The notes under the pieces are model-generated. The model searched no databases and was not told where the DNA came from. It worked only from the letters and a program-made list of their open reading frames with translations. 34,606 bases of DNA from the NCBI GenBank assembly GCA_031258305.1, contig JAIRNA010000023.1:1-34606 (forward strand), given 5' to 3'. The stretch's first letter is position 1. The number at the start of each line of letters is the position of its first letter. The stretch comes from Treponema sp. Its GTDB lineage: Bacteria > Spirochaetota > Spirochaetia > Treponematales > Breznakiellaceae. Both the position numbers and the translations under genes were made by a program. Of this stretch, positions 24,661 to 32,782 are shown in pieces.

Positions 24661-24759
24661 ATGGCACTTAAAGTCGTTGTTGAAATAGAAATTGACTTTA
24701 AGACCTATGCCAATAATGGCGTACTCTACGCTAACCTTTCCGTGCAAAATATGCTATAA
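24661..24759 (+). CDS. Small ORF, 32 aa, unknown
   Basis: ATG 24661 has AAGGGAG (24647-24653) 7 nt upstream, a good ribosome site. The product begins MALKVVVEIEIDFKTYANNG and ends SVQNML. The alternating hydrophobic/acidic start looks like a beta strand. It may be a small gene or a truncated remnant left downstream of the palindromic element. Its last codons overlap the -10 box of the following gene. Confidence 0.3.
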   Translation: MALKVVVEIEIDFKTYANNGVLYANLSVQNML

Positions 24760-24760
24760 T
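24752..24760 (+). promoter_or_regulatory. Extended -10 promoter of the DUF4384 lipoprotein
   Basis: TGC followed by perfect TATAAT (24755-24760) is an extended -10 element. The -35 position is poor, as is normal for this class. The transcript would carry a leader of about 25 nt with GAGGGG before ATG 24792. Confidence 0.5.
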
Positions 24761-24791
24761 GGCGTCAAATCCATTATAAACGAGGGGAAAA

Positions 24792-26159
24792 ATGAGACAA
24801 TTCATTCTACAAAAAGCTATCTGTATAATCGCGCTGACGGCATGCGCGAGCAGGCCATCAGCGACTGAGACGGACAAGCAGGCTTCATCGCTTTTGCTTG
24901 AAGCCGCTGTGAAAGAGTCGATCGCTTACTTTGTTTCTCAAATCCCGGAAGGAGCAAAGATTGCGATTACGCTCATTGACGCGGAAACTAGTCTTCAATC
25001 AGACTACATCTTTGAAGAACTGTGGAACGGGTTCCAGAACGCGGGTAAATTCTCCCTGATTGACCGGAAGAATCTCGCTTCCATTCAAGCGGAACTAACA
25101 TATCAGGCAGGTGGAGATGTGGAAGACAGCTTCGAACAGTCCGCACAACGGATTGGGCATTTTCTGAGCGCGGAATATATCGTTTACGGTAAATTACGCC
25201 CTTGGGGAACCGAATACCGACTTGCGCTTTACGCTTCCCAGCCGGAAAAGGGAGTAAGTATCCAACAGACAAAGAACTTTCCCCTTGACCCGCATTTTCT
25301 GCCGGAAAAAACCCTCGATGCGGCGTTACAGCGGGCGGTTTTTGAATTGGGCGCAAATTTGACTACTCGAACTACGGCATCCATGGGACGCATCGGGTAT
25401 GTCCGTTACCACGCGGCATCTGATTTTTCGGACTATTTGGTAAAGAACATCGCGTACCAAATGTCGAATCAACCCGCCAAATATCGGCTGACGCAAGGCG
25501 AGGGAGCCACAGCTATTGTCGAGGGGAATTTCTATCCCGACGCGGACGGGGTTGCGGTCATCCTGCAACTGGTTTCCACAGCGGATTCGTCTATTCTGGG
25601 TATGAGCAAGTTTACGATACCGCGGACGGAACTGGACAGAAACCGACTTTCAGTTCTACCGCCGAATACGTCGCTTGCCGATTTGGAGCGTGTATCCAAG
25701 GCGATTGCACCTTATACTGGTACGGATAACGCCTTTACGCTTTCGGTTGCGCCGTCCCGTCAAGATGCGGTTTACCATTACGGAGATACGCTGGCGTTCA
25801 CCGTATATGCGGCGCGGGACTGCTACATCAAGGTAATGCATGTGGACGCGGAGGGCCGTCAGCAAACGCTTTTCCCCTATCCTGGCGAAGACAACTTTGT
25901 ACGCGCCGGGCAGGCGCGGCTCATTCCCCCTGAAAACAGCGAACCAATTATGCTGACTAAGCCTTTTGGGATTGAGTATATACTCACGGCCGCGTATGAT
26001 GATCCGTTTGACCCAGAGACGGGCGTTGTGGAGCCTGTGAGCGCGGTCGCGGTCAACCGCGGGCTGGATGTGCGGGGCGCGAGCCGCCCGGGAAAACAAG
26101 GCGGCTCAGTGCTTCGTCCATCAGGGACAGCATGGTTTAGCTACACATTACTAGAATAG
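24792..26159 (+). CDS. Lipoprotein with CsgG-like N-terminus and DUF4384-like C-terminus
   Basis: A 455-aa envelope lipoprotein: a short basic start, hydrophobic core and lipobox IIALTAC (Cys18). Residues about 35-150 resemble the CsgG/LpoB fold found in penicillin-binding-protein activators (KIAITLIDAE, then a FSLIDRKNLASIQAE motif and SAEYIVYGKL). Residues about 315-450 look like DUF4384 (GDTLAFTVYAARDCYIKVMH, QTLFPYPGEDN). The combination is common in spirochaetes. A role in envelope assembly or stress sensing is possible but not shown. It is monocistronic, with its own extended -10 promoter and GAGGGG ribosome site, and a hairpin follows it. Confidence 0.75.
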   Translation: MRQFILQKAICIIALTACASRPSATETDKQASSLLLEAAVKESIAYFVSQIPEGAKIAITLIDAETSLQSDYIFEELWNGFQNAGKFSLIDRKNLASIQAELTYQAGGDVEDSFEQSAQRIGHFLSAEYIVYGKLRPWGTEYRLALYASQPEKGVSIQQTKNFPLDPHFLPEKTLDAALQRAVFELGANLTTRTTASMGRIGYVRYHAASDFSDYLVKNIAYQMSNQPAKYRLTQGEGATAIVEGNFYPDADGVAVILQLVSTADSSILGMSKFTIPRTELDRNRLSVLPPNTSLADLERVSKAIAPYTGTDNAFTLSVAPSRQDAVYHYGDTLAFTVYAARDCYIKVMHVDAEGRQQTLFPYPGEDNFVRAGQARLIPPENSEPIMLTKPFGIEYILTAAYDDPFDPETGVVEPVSAVAVNRGLDVRGASRPGKQGGSVLRPSGTAWFSYTLLE

Positions 26160-26183
26160 GTTTTTTGGTGAATTAATGTACTT

Positions 26184-26214
26184 CTCGATGCGGCGATCGA
26201 CTCACCGCATCGAG
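26184..26214 (+). terminator. Hairpin after the DUF4384 lipoprotein gene
   Basis: CTCGATGCGG (26184-26193) and CCGCATCGAG (26205-26214) form a perfect 10-bp stem with an 11-nt loop. No T-run follows, so it may stabilise the 3' end or act as an imperfect bidirectional terminator between convergent genes. Confidence 0.45.
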
Positions 26215-26218
26215 GGTT

Positions 26219-26385
26219 CTAGTCGGCTTGGGCTTGCATCTGCGTTTCCACAAGTGAGTCGCCGCAAACCCTCCCGTGCTGTGTCCAAATGGCGGTCATC
26301 TCTCCGATTTCATCGGCACGAGACGTTTCTAGTCGTACGATGAGGTCTCCTTCGGCAATGGTTTAATGCGCCGTAGAGCGTTCAT
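26219..26385 (-). pseudogene. Frameshifted HAMP-domain remnant of a chemoreceptor
   Basis: On the minus strand the codons read ALRRIK, then after restoring one missing A in an AAA run, TIAEGDLIVRLETSRADEIG followed by EMTAIW, and stop at 26219-26221. This is the core of a HAMP linker (IAEGDL ... DEIGEM) as found in methyl-accepting chemotaxis proteins. The rest of the receptor is gone on both sides: an ATG (26385) lies 12 nt after the efflux-adaptor stop. It is a short relic that marks a deletion junction. Confidence 0.6.
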
Positions 26386-26397
26386 TCAATGGCTGTT

Positions 26398-27372
26398 TCA
26401 TTCCACTATCCGTACGGCGTCTCCGTCCGTTAAGAAATTCTGTCCCTCGAACACGACGCGGTCGCCTTCTTTGAGACCGCTTATCGCCTGAATTTGCGCT
26501 TCGCTTTCCAAGCCTATACCAATTTCCACCTGATGCGCCTTGTTTTCTTCGTCAACGATAAAGACGATGAAGGAGCCGTAGGTGTTTATGACGCTGGATC
26601 GGGGAACGATGAGTGCGCTATGCCGTGTTTCCGTTACAAGACTCGCTTGGGCGAACATACCCGGCTTTATGCGGGCATCTTTTTGGGTGAAGCGCAGACG
26701 GATCCGCATGGTACGGCTTGACGGGTCCAGCGCTGGACTCACTTCGTTCACGGTTGCGGCAAAGAACTCGCCATGAATAGCCTCGAAGGAAACGGACGCG
26801 GCAAGCCCTTCATGAATCGCAGCCGAAAACCGCTCTGGCACAAAAGCTTCAACGACCACGTTAGAGACGTCGCCCACTGTATAAACAGCGGTGTTTGCGG
26901 AGACCGTATCGCCTGTGTTCGCCAACGCGGACAGGACGGTTCCGGTGATGGTAGATACGACTGGATTTTGAGCGTAAACTTCGCCTGGACGGGACGGATC
27001 AACTACGGCCAGAACCTGCCCTTGGACGACCGTTTCTCCGGGTTTGAATCGCATAGAAACGAGCTTTCCGGCAACGGACGGGTAGATAGAAACCTCCTTG
27101 CCAGACAGAACGTCTCCGTTTATGATGATACTACTCTCGATGGTTCCGAGCGCGACGGACGTAACCCGTACCGGAATCGTGTTCTGTGCGGCGGTATTCC
27201 CGACACTGCGGTTCCGCGCTGTGGTATCTCCACCGTTGGCCGTTCCACGCGGTGCAGACAGCGCGGGTGGACTTGGCTGTTTCTTTTGAACCTGAGAAAA
27301 CACAATCGCTATGGCGAGAATCCCAGTCAAAGCCGTTAAAATAAGGGTAACGAACCTGTTCTTTCTTCTCAT
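26398..27372 (-). CDS. RND efflux periplasmic adaptor (HlyD/MFP family)
   Basis: Membrane-fusion subunit (324 aa) that would link an inner-membrane RND pump to an outer-membrane channel. One N-terminal membrane anchor (VTLILTALTGILAIAIVFSQ), then a lipoyl-like half (LVSMRFKPGETVVQGQVLAV), a beta-barrel domain (RMRIRLRFTQKDARIKPGMF) and the terminal membrane-proximal domain ending GDAVRIVE. ATG 27372 has AAGGAAG 4-5 nt upstream and is preferred over the in-frame ATG at 27414. A TATAAT (27440-27435) suits its promoter. The pump gene expected downstream is missing; instead a chemoreceptor relic follows, so this may be an orphan. Confidence 0.9.
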   Translation of the reverse strand: MRRKNRFVTLILTALTGILAIAIVFSQVQKKQPSPPALSAPRGTANGGDTTARNRSVGNTAAQNTIPVRVTSVALGTIESSIIINGDVLSGKEVSIYPSVAGKLVSMRFKPGETVVQGQVLAVVDPSRPGEVYAQNPVVSTITGTVLSALANTGDTVSANTAVYTVGDVSNVVVEAFVPERFSAAIHEGLAASVSFEAIHGEFFAATVNEVSPALDPSSRTMRIRLRFTQKDARIKPGMFAQASLVTETRHSALIVPRSSVINTYGSFIVFIVDEENKAHQVEIGIGLESEAQIQAISGLKEGDRVVFEGQNFLTDGDAVRIVE

Positions 27373-27434
27373 ATTCTTCCTTGAACTTTTCCAAGAATGG
27401 GGAAAAGCTCTCAATTCTAAAGATAAAACAAAAT

Positions 27435-27440
27435 ATTATA
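27435..27440 (-). promoter_or_regulatory. -10 box of the efflux adaptor gene
   Basis: A perfect TATAAT on the minus strand, about 60 nt upstream of ATG 27372; TTCGCA lies 18 nt farther upstream as a weak -35. It shares the divergent spacer with the GH5 promoter. Confidence 0.4.
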
Positions 27441-27564
27441 GACCTCTGTTACGCGAATTGCGAATGTTTTCGCTTTTAATCGAGGCTGTTTCAAGACCGA
27501 GTTTTGAAACTGGCTTATATTGAACAAGTCTATTATATCGAAAAACGACAAGACGGGAAAGGTA

Positions 27565-27594
27565 TTTACTCGAGCGGTTGTTTCAAGGTATACT
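27565..27594 (+). promoter_or_regulatory. Promoter of the GH5 gene, leaderless spacing
   Basis: TTTACT (27565-27570), an 18-nt spacer and TATACT (27589-27594). Only six bases (GGAAAT) separate the -10 box from ATG 27601, so transcription should start at or next to the A of the start codon. Confidence 0.5.
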
Positions 27595-27600
27595 GGAAAT

Positions 27601-29433
27601 ATGAACATACAAAATAATTATATATTCGATGAATCAGGGCGGACTCTGATTTTACGCGGCTGTAACGTTGGGAGTAAAACTCCTTTAGCGTCCTACCCGG
27701 CGCCGCTTGCGTCGCCTGAAACCGCATCTTTCGTGGGCAGACCCTTTCCGCTTGAAGATGCGGATGCGCATTTCGCCCGACTCCGCTCGTGGGGTTTTAC
27801 CTTTATCCGTTTTTTTATCACATGGGAGGCTATCGAACACGCGGGACCCGGCATTTACGATGAGGAATATTTGGCGTATCTCCGAAAGATCCTTCTCATC
27901 GCCGAAAAGAACGGTATAAGCGTGTATATGGATCCACACCAGGATGTGTGGAGTAGGTGGACTGGCGGGGACGGAGCGCCCGCGTGGACCTTGGAAAAGG
28001 TCGGCATGGACCTAACGAAACTCGATTCCACAGGCGCGGCCATTACGGAACAGGCTTTTGCGGAAAAGGGGTCGGCTATTCCGTCCATGCTTTGGCCCAC
28101 GAACTACAATCGGTATGCGGCCGCTTCTCTGTTCACGTTGTTTTTCGGAGGTAAGGCCTTTGCGCCGGACTTCTGCATAGACGGCGAGTCGGCGCAGGAT
28201 TTTCTCCAAGACCATTACATCGCCGCATTCAAGCACTGCTACCGGAGGCTAAAAAATTGCGCGGCCGTCGTAGGCTTTGGTTCTATGAACGAACCCCATG
28301 CGGGCTTCATCGGTTATCGGGACCTGAACGGATATAAAAACTGCATGGTGAAGCTCGGTCCCATGCCGTCTCCTTTGATGGCGATGAGCGCCGCATCCGG
28401 CTACCGCACCGCGGTTCCCATCTATAAGACTGATTTTTTGGGCGAGAGAGTCATCGGTGAGCAGGTTTACGAGTCCGCTCCTCTCTTCAAAACAGGATTT
28501 TCCTGTCCATGGAAGCAAGCCGACTTTTGGTCTGACGAAGGAGGAAATCCGAAACCGACTGGGAAAAACTTCGCTATGGTAAACGGACGGCCCGTTTCTT
28601 TTGTCAACGATTTCTTAAAACCTTTTGTAAGGAAATTTGCGGAGCGCGTCAGAGAACAAAACGAAAAGGCGTTTCTGTTTATCGAAGGCGTTCCTATGGG
28701 TGAACACCCCGCATGGACCAAGGAAGATGCGCCGGCCGCGGTCAACGCTTTCCATTGGTACGACGGGGCCGCGCTCTTTAGCAAGTTCTTTTGTCCCTGG
28801 TTCACAGTAAACGCCAAGACGCGCACGCCCATATTCGGGAGGAAGAACGTTTCCACCTATTTTCTCAGGAGACTGTGCAAGTCCGTTGATTGGACTCGTG
28901 AGAAAATGGGAGATATGCCCTGTCTTTTGGGTGAATTTGGATTACCTTTTGACTTGAACAAACGAAAAGCTTTCAAAACAGGCAATTACCGCGTGCATGA
29001 AACAGCGCTCTCCATGTATTACGATGCGATTGACGCTCATTTACTCCACTCGACCATTTGGAACTACACTGCGGATAATACAAACGCCGAGGGGGACCGC
29101 TGGAACGGCGAAGATTTGTCTATCTTTTCGGAAAACAAACCCCGCGCGGAACGCGGCTGGCTCCGTCCCTATCCTATGGCGACTGCGGGAACGCCCCTAC
29201 GTTTATCATGGAATTGGAAAACAGGCTGTTTTTTGTACACATTCAAGGCTGATCCTTCTATAGAACAACCCACCGAAATTTTTATACCGAAGGATTATTT
29301 AAAAGACACGCCGACAGCCATAGTGGATGGGCCGTTTGAGTCGAAAATAGACATTGATGCCCAGCGGGTTTACCTCTACAACAAAGGTTTCGCGGGAGAA
29401 ACAACGGTTCGGTTACAACTGACGCGCGTATAA
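27601..29433 (+). CDS. GH5 glycosidase resembling endoglycosylceramidase / steryl glucosidase
   Basis: Retaining beta-glycosidase (610 aa) with no visible signal peptide. The N-terminal barrel contains [19 protein letters not shown], then [20 protein letters not shown], a signature I associate with the fungal EGCrP/steryl-beta-glucosidase group of GH5. The acid/base Glu is E231 (GSMNEPHAG) and the nucleophile E445 ([11 protein letters not shown]). A beta-sandwich C-terminal domain (about 510-610) follows. ATG 27601 is chosen because the promoter ends just before it and the protein starts where the family does; an upstream ATG at 27520 has no ribosome site. Probable substrates are glucosylceramide or steryl glucosides from the host or diet; this is inferred from motif memory. 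Confidence 0.85.
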   Translation: MNIQNNYIFDESGRTLILRGCNVGSKTPLASYPAPLASPETASFVGRPFPLEDADAHFARLRSWGFTFIRFFITWEAIEHAGPGIYDEEYLAYLRKILLIAEKNGISVYMDPHQDVWSRWTGGDGAPAWTLEKVGMDLTKLDSTGAAITEQAFAEKGSAIPSMLWPTNYNRYAAASLFTLFFGGKAFAPDFCIDGESAQDFLQDHYIAAFKHCYRRLKNCAAVVGFGSMNEPHAGFIGYRDLNGYKNCMVKLGPMPSPLMAMSAASGYRTAVPIYKTDFLGERVIGEQVYESAPLFKTGFSCPWKQADFWSDEGGNPKPTGKNFAMVNGRPVSFVNDFLKPFVRKFAERVREQNEKAFLFIEGVPMGEHPAWTKEDAPAAVNAFHWYDGAALFSKFFCPWFTVNAKTRTPIFGRKNVSTYFLRRLCKSVDWTREKMGDMPCLLGEFGLPFDLNKRKAFKTGNYRVHETALSMYYDAIDAHLLHSTIWNYTADNTNAEGDRWNGEDLSIFSENKPRAERGWLRPYPMATAGTPLRLSWNWKTGCFLYTFKADPSIEQPTEIFIPKDYLKDTPTAIVDGPFESKIDIDAQRVYLYNKGFAGETTVRLQLTRV

Positions 29434-29458
29434 CCTCGAAGCGCGTAGAGATGCCCCA

Positions 29459-29488
29459 TTGTCATTGTTATGTATTTTACGCTATTAT
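29459..29488 (+). promoter_or_regulatory. Promoter of the PPi-phosphofructokinase gene
   Basis: TTGTCA (29459-29464), an 18-nt spacer and TATTAT (29483-29488), each matching consensus at five of six positions. The leader is about 18 nt and holds the AAGGAG ribosome site. Confidence 0.6.
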
Positions 29489-29513
29489 AGACAAAATGCA
29501 ACAAGGAGATAAA

Positions 29514-31187
29514 ATGGAATTTTCAAGTTTACAGAAGGCGCGTTACGCGTATAATCCGAAACTTCCCGCCATATTGCGGGAAAAGCTTAGTGCTATCACT
29601 ATACGGCTAGGCGGATCTCTGGAGGCAATCGACGATCAGGGGGACCTACAGTTGTTTTTCAGAAAAAATTACGGCAAGCCCCTCGCTGTTTTTAGAAAGG
29701 GGCCGCATGCGGACCCGGCTTATGTCGGCAGGAAACTGAATGTCGGCGTGGTCCTTTCTGGGGGGCAGGCGCCTGGTGGACACAACGTCATCGCAGGGCT
29801 TTTCGACGGATTGAAAAAAGGAAATGAGGAATCGCAACTGTTCGGCTTTTTAGGCGGGCCCGCGGGGCTTATTGAAAACAAGTATACGGTTCTGACGGCT
29901 GAAACCATCGACCAGTACCGCAACACAGGTGGTTTCGACATCATCGGTTCAGGGCGGACGAAGATTGAAACGCCGGACCAGTTTGCGGCAAGCCTTAAAA
30001 CAGCGCGGGAACATGGACTCGACGCTGTTGTTATCATCGGCGGGGACGATTCCAACACAAACGCCGCGCTTTTGGCGGAATATTTCGTGGAAAACGTTTG
30101 TCCCATTCAAGTTATTGGGTGTCCTAAAACCATTGACGGGGACTTGAAAAACGAATATATTGAGACCAGTTTTGGTTTTGATACGGCCGTCAAAACGTAC
30201 AGCGAACTCATCGGCAACATTGAGCGGGACGCAAACAGCGCCAGAAAATACTGGCACTTCATCAAGCTTATGGGGCGTTCCGCAAGCCATATCGCCCTGG
30301 AATGTGCCTTGCAAACCCACCCAAACATCTGTTTCATATCTGAAGAAGTCAAAGCCGAAAGAATGTCCCTCTCCCAAATAATCGATCTTATTACGGACGT
30401 TGTGGTGAAACGGGCGGATAAGGGCGATAATTTCGGCGTGATTCTCATTCCAGAAGGTTTGATAGAATTCATACCTGAAATGAACAAACTCATCGAAGAA
30501 TTAAACGATACGATGGGCGTTTACGGGCGGGAATTCGCAAAGATAGACTCTTTTATCGAGAGGCTCTATTTCCTGAACCAGTACCTCTCTGAAACGTCCT
30601 ACGACCTTCTTAAAAACGTGCCCGTGCAAATCGCCGAACAGCTACTGCTGGATAGGGATCCGCACGGCAATGTGCAGGTTTCCCGCATAGAGACCGAGAA
30701 GCTCCTCATCACGATGACGGAAAAACGGCTTGCGGATCTCAAGGAACGAGGTGTTTATACCGGGAAATTTGCGACTTTCGGGCATTTCTTCGGGTACGAA
30801 GGGAGGTGTGCGGCGCCGTCTAATTTCGATGCGGATTATTGCTACAGTTTGGGCTTTACCGCATTCATGTTGATTGCAAATGGGCGTACCGGTTACCTTG
30901 CGAGCGTGAGGAATCTCTCCGCACCTGCGGAACAATGGGTTGCGGGCGGCGTTCCACTTACCGCAATGATGAATATGGAACAAAGGCATGGTATCAAGAA
31001 GCCTGTCATCAAAAAGGCCCTCGTGGACCTCGACGGCGCTCCTTTTAAGGAATTTGCCGCAAAGCGCGCTCATTGGGCGCTCAATACTTCTTACCTGTTT
31101 CCAGGCGCAATTCAATACTTCGGTCCTCCCGAAGTCTGCGACCAACCTACCAAAACCTTGATATTGGAAAGACCCATCAGAACATAA
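29514..31187 (+). CDS. pfp: Pyrophosphate-dependent 6-phosphofructokinase
   Basis: Phosphorylates fructose 6-phosphate with PPi, reversibly, in glycolysis/gluconeogenesis. It is 557 aa, typical of the long plant-beta/spirochaete type. Motifs: [18 protein letters not shown] (about residue 78), [10 protein letters not shown] (about 172; Asp in place of Gly after GGD marks PPi use), [20 protein letters not shown] (from 204) and [18 protein letters not shown] 29514 has AAGGAG (29503-29508) at 5 nt; an in-frame ATG at 29451 lies before the promoter and is rejected. It is monocistronic with its own promoter and a strong terminator at 31345-31377. Spirochaetes rely on this enzyme, which supports the taxonomic call. 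Confidence 0.96.
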   Translation: MEFSSLQKARYAYNPKLPAILREKLSAITIRLGGSLEAIDDQGDLQLFFRKNYGKPLAVFRKGPHADPAYVGRKLNVGVVLSGGQAPGGHNVIAGLFDGLKKGNEESQLFGFLGGPAGLIENKYTVLTAETIDQYRNTGGFDIIGSGRTKIETPDQFAASLKTAREHGLDAVVIIGGDDSNTNAALLAEYFVENVCPIQVIGCPKTIDGDLKNEYIETSFGFDTAVKTYSELIGNIERDANSARKYWHFIKLMGRSASHIALECALQTHPNICFISEEVKAERMSLSQIIDLITDVVVKRADKGDNFGVILIPEGLIEFIPEMNKLIEELNDTMGVYGREFAKIDSFIERLYFLNQYLSETSYDLLKNVPVQIAEQLLLDRDPHGNVQVSRIETEKLLITMTEKRLADLKERGVYTGKFATFGHFFGYEGRCAAPSNFDADYCYSLGFTAFMLIANGRTGYLASVRNLSAPAEQWVAGGVPLTAMMNMEQRHGIKKPVIKKALVDLDGAPFKEFAAKRAHWALNTSYLFPGAIQYFGPPEVCDQPTKTLILERPIRT

Positions 31188-31214
31188 ATACCTGAGGCGC
31201 GCAGCCTCTGTACA

Positions 31215-31283
31215 GCCTGCTGATTACACCGATTAGAAGCACTGCTAAACCATGAAATCTGTATGTCCACGTAATCAGCGGGC
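31215..31283 (+). repeat. 13-bp inverted repeat downstream of pfp
   Basis: GCCTGCTGATTAC (31215-31227) pairs with GTAATCAGCGGGC (31271-31283) through 12 Watson-Crick pairs and one G-U, closing a 43-nt loop. A small GAGGC/GCCTC hairpin precedes it (about 31194-31208). It lies between the pfp stop and its terminator, so it would be in the 3' UTR or belong to a remnant element. Confidence 0.55.
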
Positions 31284-31344
31284 CCGGGTATTCGCAAAAA
31301 AGAAATAAAGCTCATACCTCATTTTGTTTAATCTCAGGGGGTTT

Positions 31345-31377
31345 AAATCCCCGCCACTCTGCGGCGGGGATTTTTTA
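31345..31377 (+). terminator. Strong terminator; part of the dispersed palindromic element (copy B)
   Basis: AAATCCCCGCC (31345-31355) and GGCGGGGATTT (31363-31373) pair perfectly over 11 bp around a 7-nt loop, followed by more T. The sequence from about 31328 (TTTAATCTCAGGGGGTTTAA) to 31380 (TTTTTTATTA) is the counterpart of the minus-strand element at 24490-24640, lacking its middle part. It would terminate transcripts coming from pfp. Confidence 0.8.
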
Positions 31378-31420
31378 TTAGCGTTGTGCAAGAACGGAAG
31401 TTGTTACACAGAATAGTGGA

Positions 31421-31449
31421 TTGACGATACTCTATGAAAAAGGTATATT
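31421..31449 (+). promoter_or_regulatory. Promoter of the DMT transporter gene, leaderless spacing
   Basis: TTGACG (31421-31426), a 17-nt spacer and TATATT (31444-31449). Six bases (TGCGTA) separate it from ATG 31456, so the start site falls on or beside the start codon. No Shine-Dalgarno sequence is present. Confidence 0.6.
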
Positions 31450-31455
31450 TGCGTA

Positions 31456-32313
31456 ATGCAAAACAGAGGAAGGGGACAAGGTGCCGTTGCGCTCTGCGCC
31501 ATGTTTTGGAGCGCGTCCGGGCTTTTCATCAAGCTATTGGACTGGCATCCTGTCGTCATAGCCGGGGCGCGGAGTTTTGTGGCCGCGGTTTTCATACTAG
31601 CGGTCAGGCAGATGTTCCCTACACGAGGCAAATTTCGGCGCGATATCTTCAATATGCTTGGTGCTGGCGTATGCTACGCCGGCACCATGATCACCTTTGT
31701 TATCGCTAACAAGTTGACCGCATCCGCAAACGTGATACTTCTCCAGTACAGCGCTCCGGTGTGGGCGTGTCTGCTCGCGTGGCTGTTGCTCAAGGAAAGA
31801 CCATTCTGGGAACACTGGACCGCGTTGGCGCTGGTTTTCGGGGGCATGATTCTCTTTTTTAAGGAAGGACTCACGGGGGGATCCCTATTCGGAGACGGGC
31901 TTGCTGTTATTTCGGGAATCTTATTCGGGGCGAACTCTGTATTCATGCGCGCTCAAAAGGAAGGAAACCCCGCGGACTCTATGCTCATTGCCCATATTTT
32001 AACCGCCTTGTTTGCGGTTCCCTTCTACTTCATCTTTCCGCCTCTCATCAGACCGGCCGGCGTTGGAGCGATACTTTTCATGGGAATCATCCAAATCGGT
32101 TGCGCCTCTCTCTTATTCGCCTATGGCATAAAACGGATTTCCGCCATTCAAGCCATGCTCACGGCATCAATAGAACCGTTGCTAAACCCTGTGTGGGTAC
32201 TTATGGTTACGGGGGAAAAGCCGTCCCTTTCGGCTATCGCGGGCGGCGCGGTCATTCTTTTCGCGGTTGTGTTCTCGTCACTCGTGGGGAAAAGACGAGC
32301 GTTGTTACCTTGA
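31456..32313 (+). CDS. DMT-superfamily transporter with two EamA domains
   Basis: Ten-span inner-membrane transporter (285 aa) of the drug/metabolite family, probably exporting metabolites or amino acids. Two EamA repeats are visible: residues about 10-140 (AMFWSASGLFIKLL; ILLQYSAPVWACLLAWLLLK) and about 150-280 (GLAVISGILFGANSVFMR; AMLTASIEPLLNPVWVLMV). Each ends in the family's E-P-L/P-V type helix. Start at ATG 31456, directly after the promoter; no ribosome site. It is followed by the thioesterase gene after 51 nt, which has its own promoter. Substrate unknown. Confidence 0.92.
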   Translation: MQNRGRGQGAVALCAMFWSASGLFIKLLDWHPVVIAGARSFVAAVFILAVRQMFPTRGKFRRDIFNMLGAGVCYAGTMITFVIANKLTASANVILLQYSAPVWACLLAWLLLKERPFWEHWTALALVFGGMILFFKEGLTGGSLFGDGLAVISGILFGANSVFMRAQKEGNPADSMLIAHILTALFAVPFYFIFPPLIRPAGVGAILFMGIIQIGCASLLFAYGIKRISAIQAMLTASIEPLLNPVWVLMVTGEKPSLSAIAGGAVILFAVVFSSLVGKRRALLP

Positions 32314-32329
32314 TGCGCCTGCCTCGCCC

Positions 32330-32358
32330 TTGAAATATCCCGTTATTTATACTATAGT
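32330..32358 (+). promoter_or_regulatory. Promoter of the thioesterase gene, leaderless spacing
   Basis: TTGAAA (32330-32335), a 17-nt spacer and TATAGT (32353-32358), then six bases (ATCGCC) and ATG 32365. The same six-base distance as at 27601 and 31456. An overlapping TATACT at 32348-32353 could give an 11-nt distance instead. Confidence 0.6.
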
Positions 32359-32364
32359 ATCGCC

Positions 32365-32757
32365 ATGATTGCTGAATGTCAATTACAAGTGCGTACCTAT
32401 GAGTGCGACAGTTACCAGCACGTCAATAACGCGAACTACCTCAACTATCTCGAATATGCGCGTTATGAATTTCTCAAACAAATAGATTTTGATTATCCGG
32501 CCGCGATAGAGGCGGGGTACGGCGTGTTTATCGCCCGCGTAGAAATCGAGTACAAGAAACCCGCGAAGACTGACGATACATTACGCATCATCTCGCGTCC
32601 TCTCAAAAAAGGAGCGGCGAGCGGCGTCATCGCTCAAAAAATTCTTCGTGGTGAAGATGAAATCGTTGATGCAAAGGTAACATGGGTCTTTGTCAATTCA
32701 AACGGCCATCCTGTGAAAGTACCTCCGCAATGGAATGTCGAAGGCTTACAACCGTAA
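32365..32757 (+). CDS. Hot-dog fold acyl-CoA thioesterase (YbgC/4-HBT family)
   Basis: Cytoplasmic thioesterase of 130 aa, normal for this family. The catalytic Asp motif reads YECDSYQHVNNANYLNYLE (residues 11-29); the usual D-x2-G-H is D-x2-Q-H here. The hot-dog helix ARYEFLKQI follows, then the central strands with VEIEYKKPAKTDDTLRI. It would hydrolyse an acyl-CoA or acyl-ACP thioester; the physiological substrate is unknown. The next gene begins 25 nt after its stop with its own ribosome site, so they may form a small operon. Confidence 0.9.
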   Translation: MIAECQLQVRTYECDSYQHVNNANYLNYLEYARYEFLKQIDFDYPAAIEAGYGVFIARVEIEYKKPAKTDDTLRIISRPLKKGAASGVIAQKILRGEDEIVDAKVTWVFVNSNGHPVKVPPQWNVEGLQP

Positions 32758-32782
32758 GACAAGTCGGGGCACCGGAGGGAAA

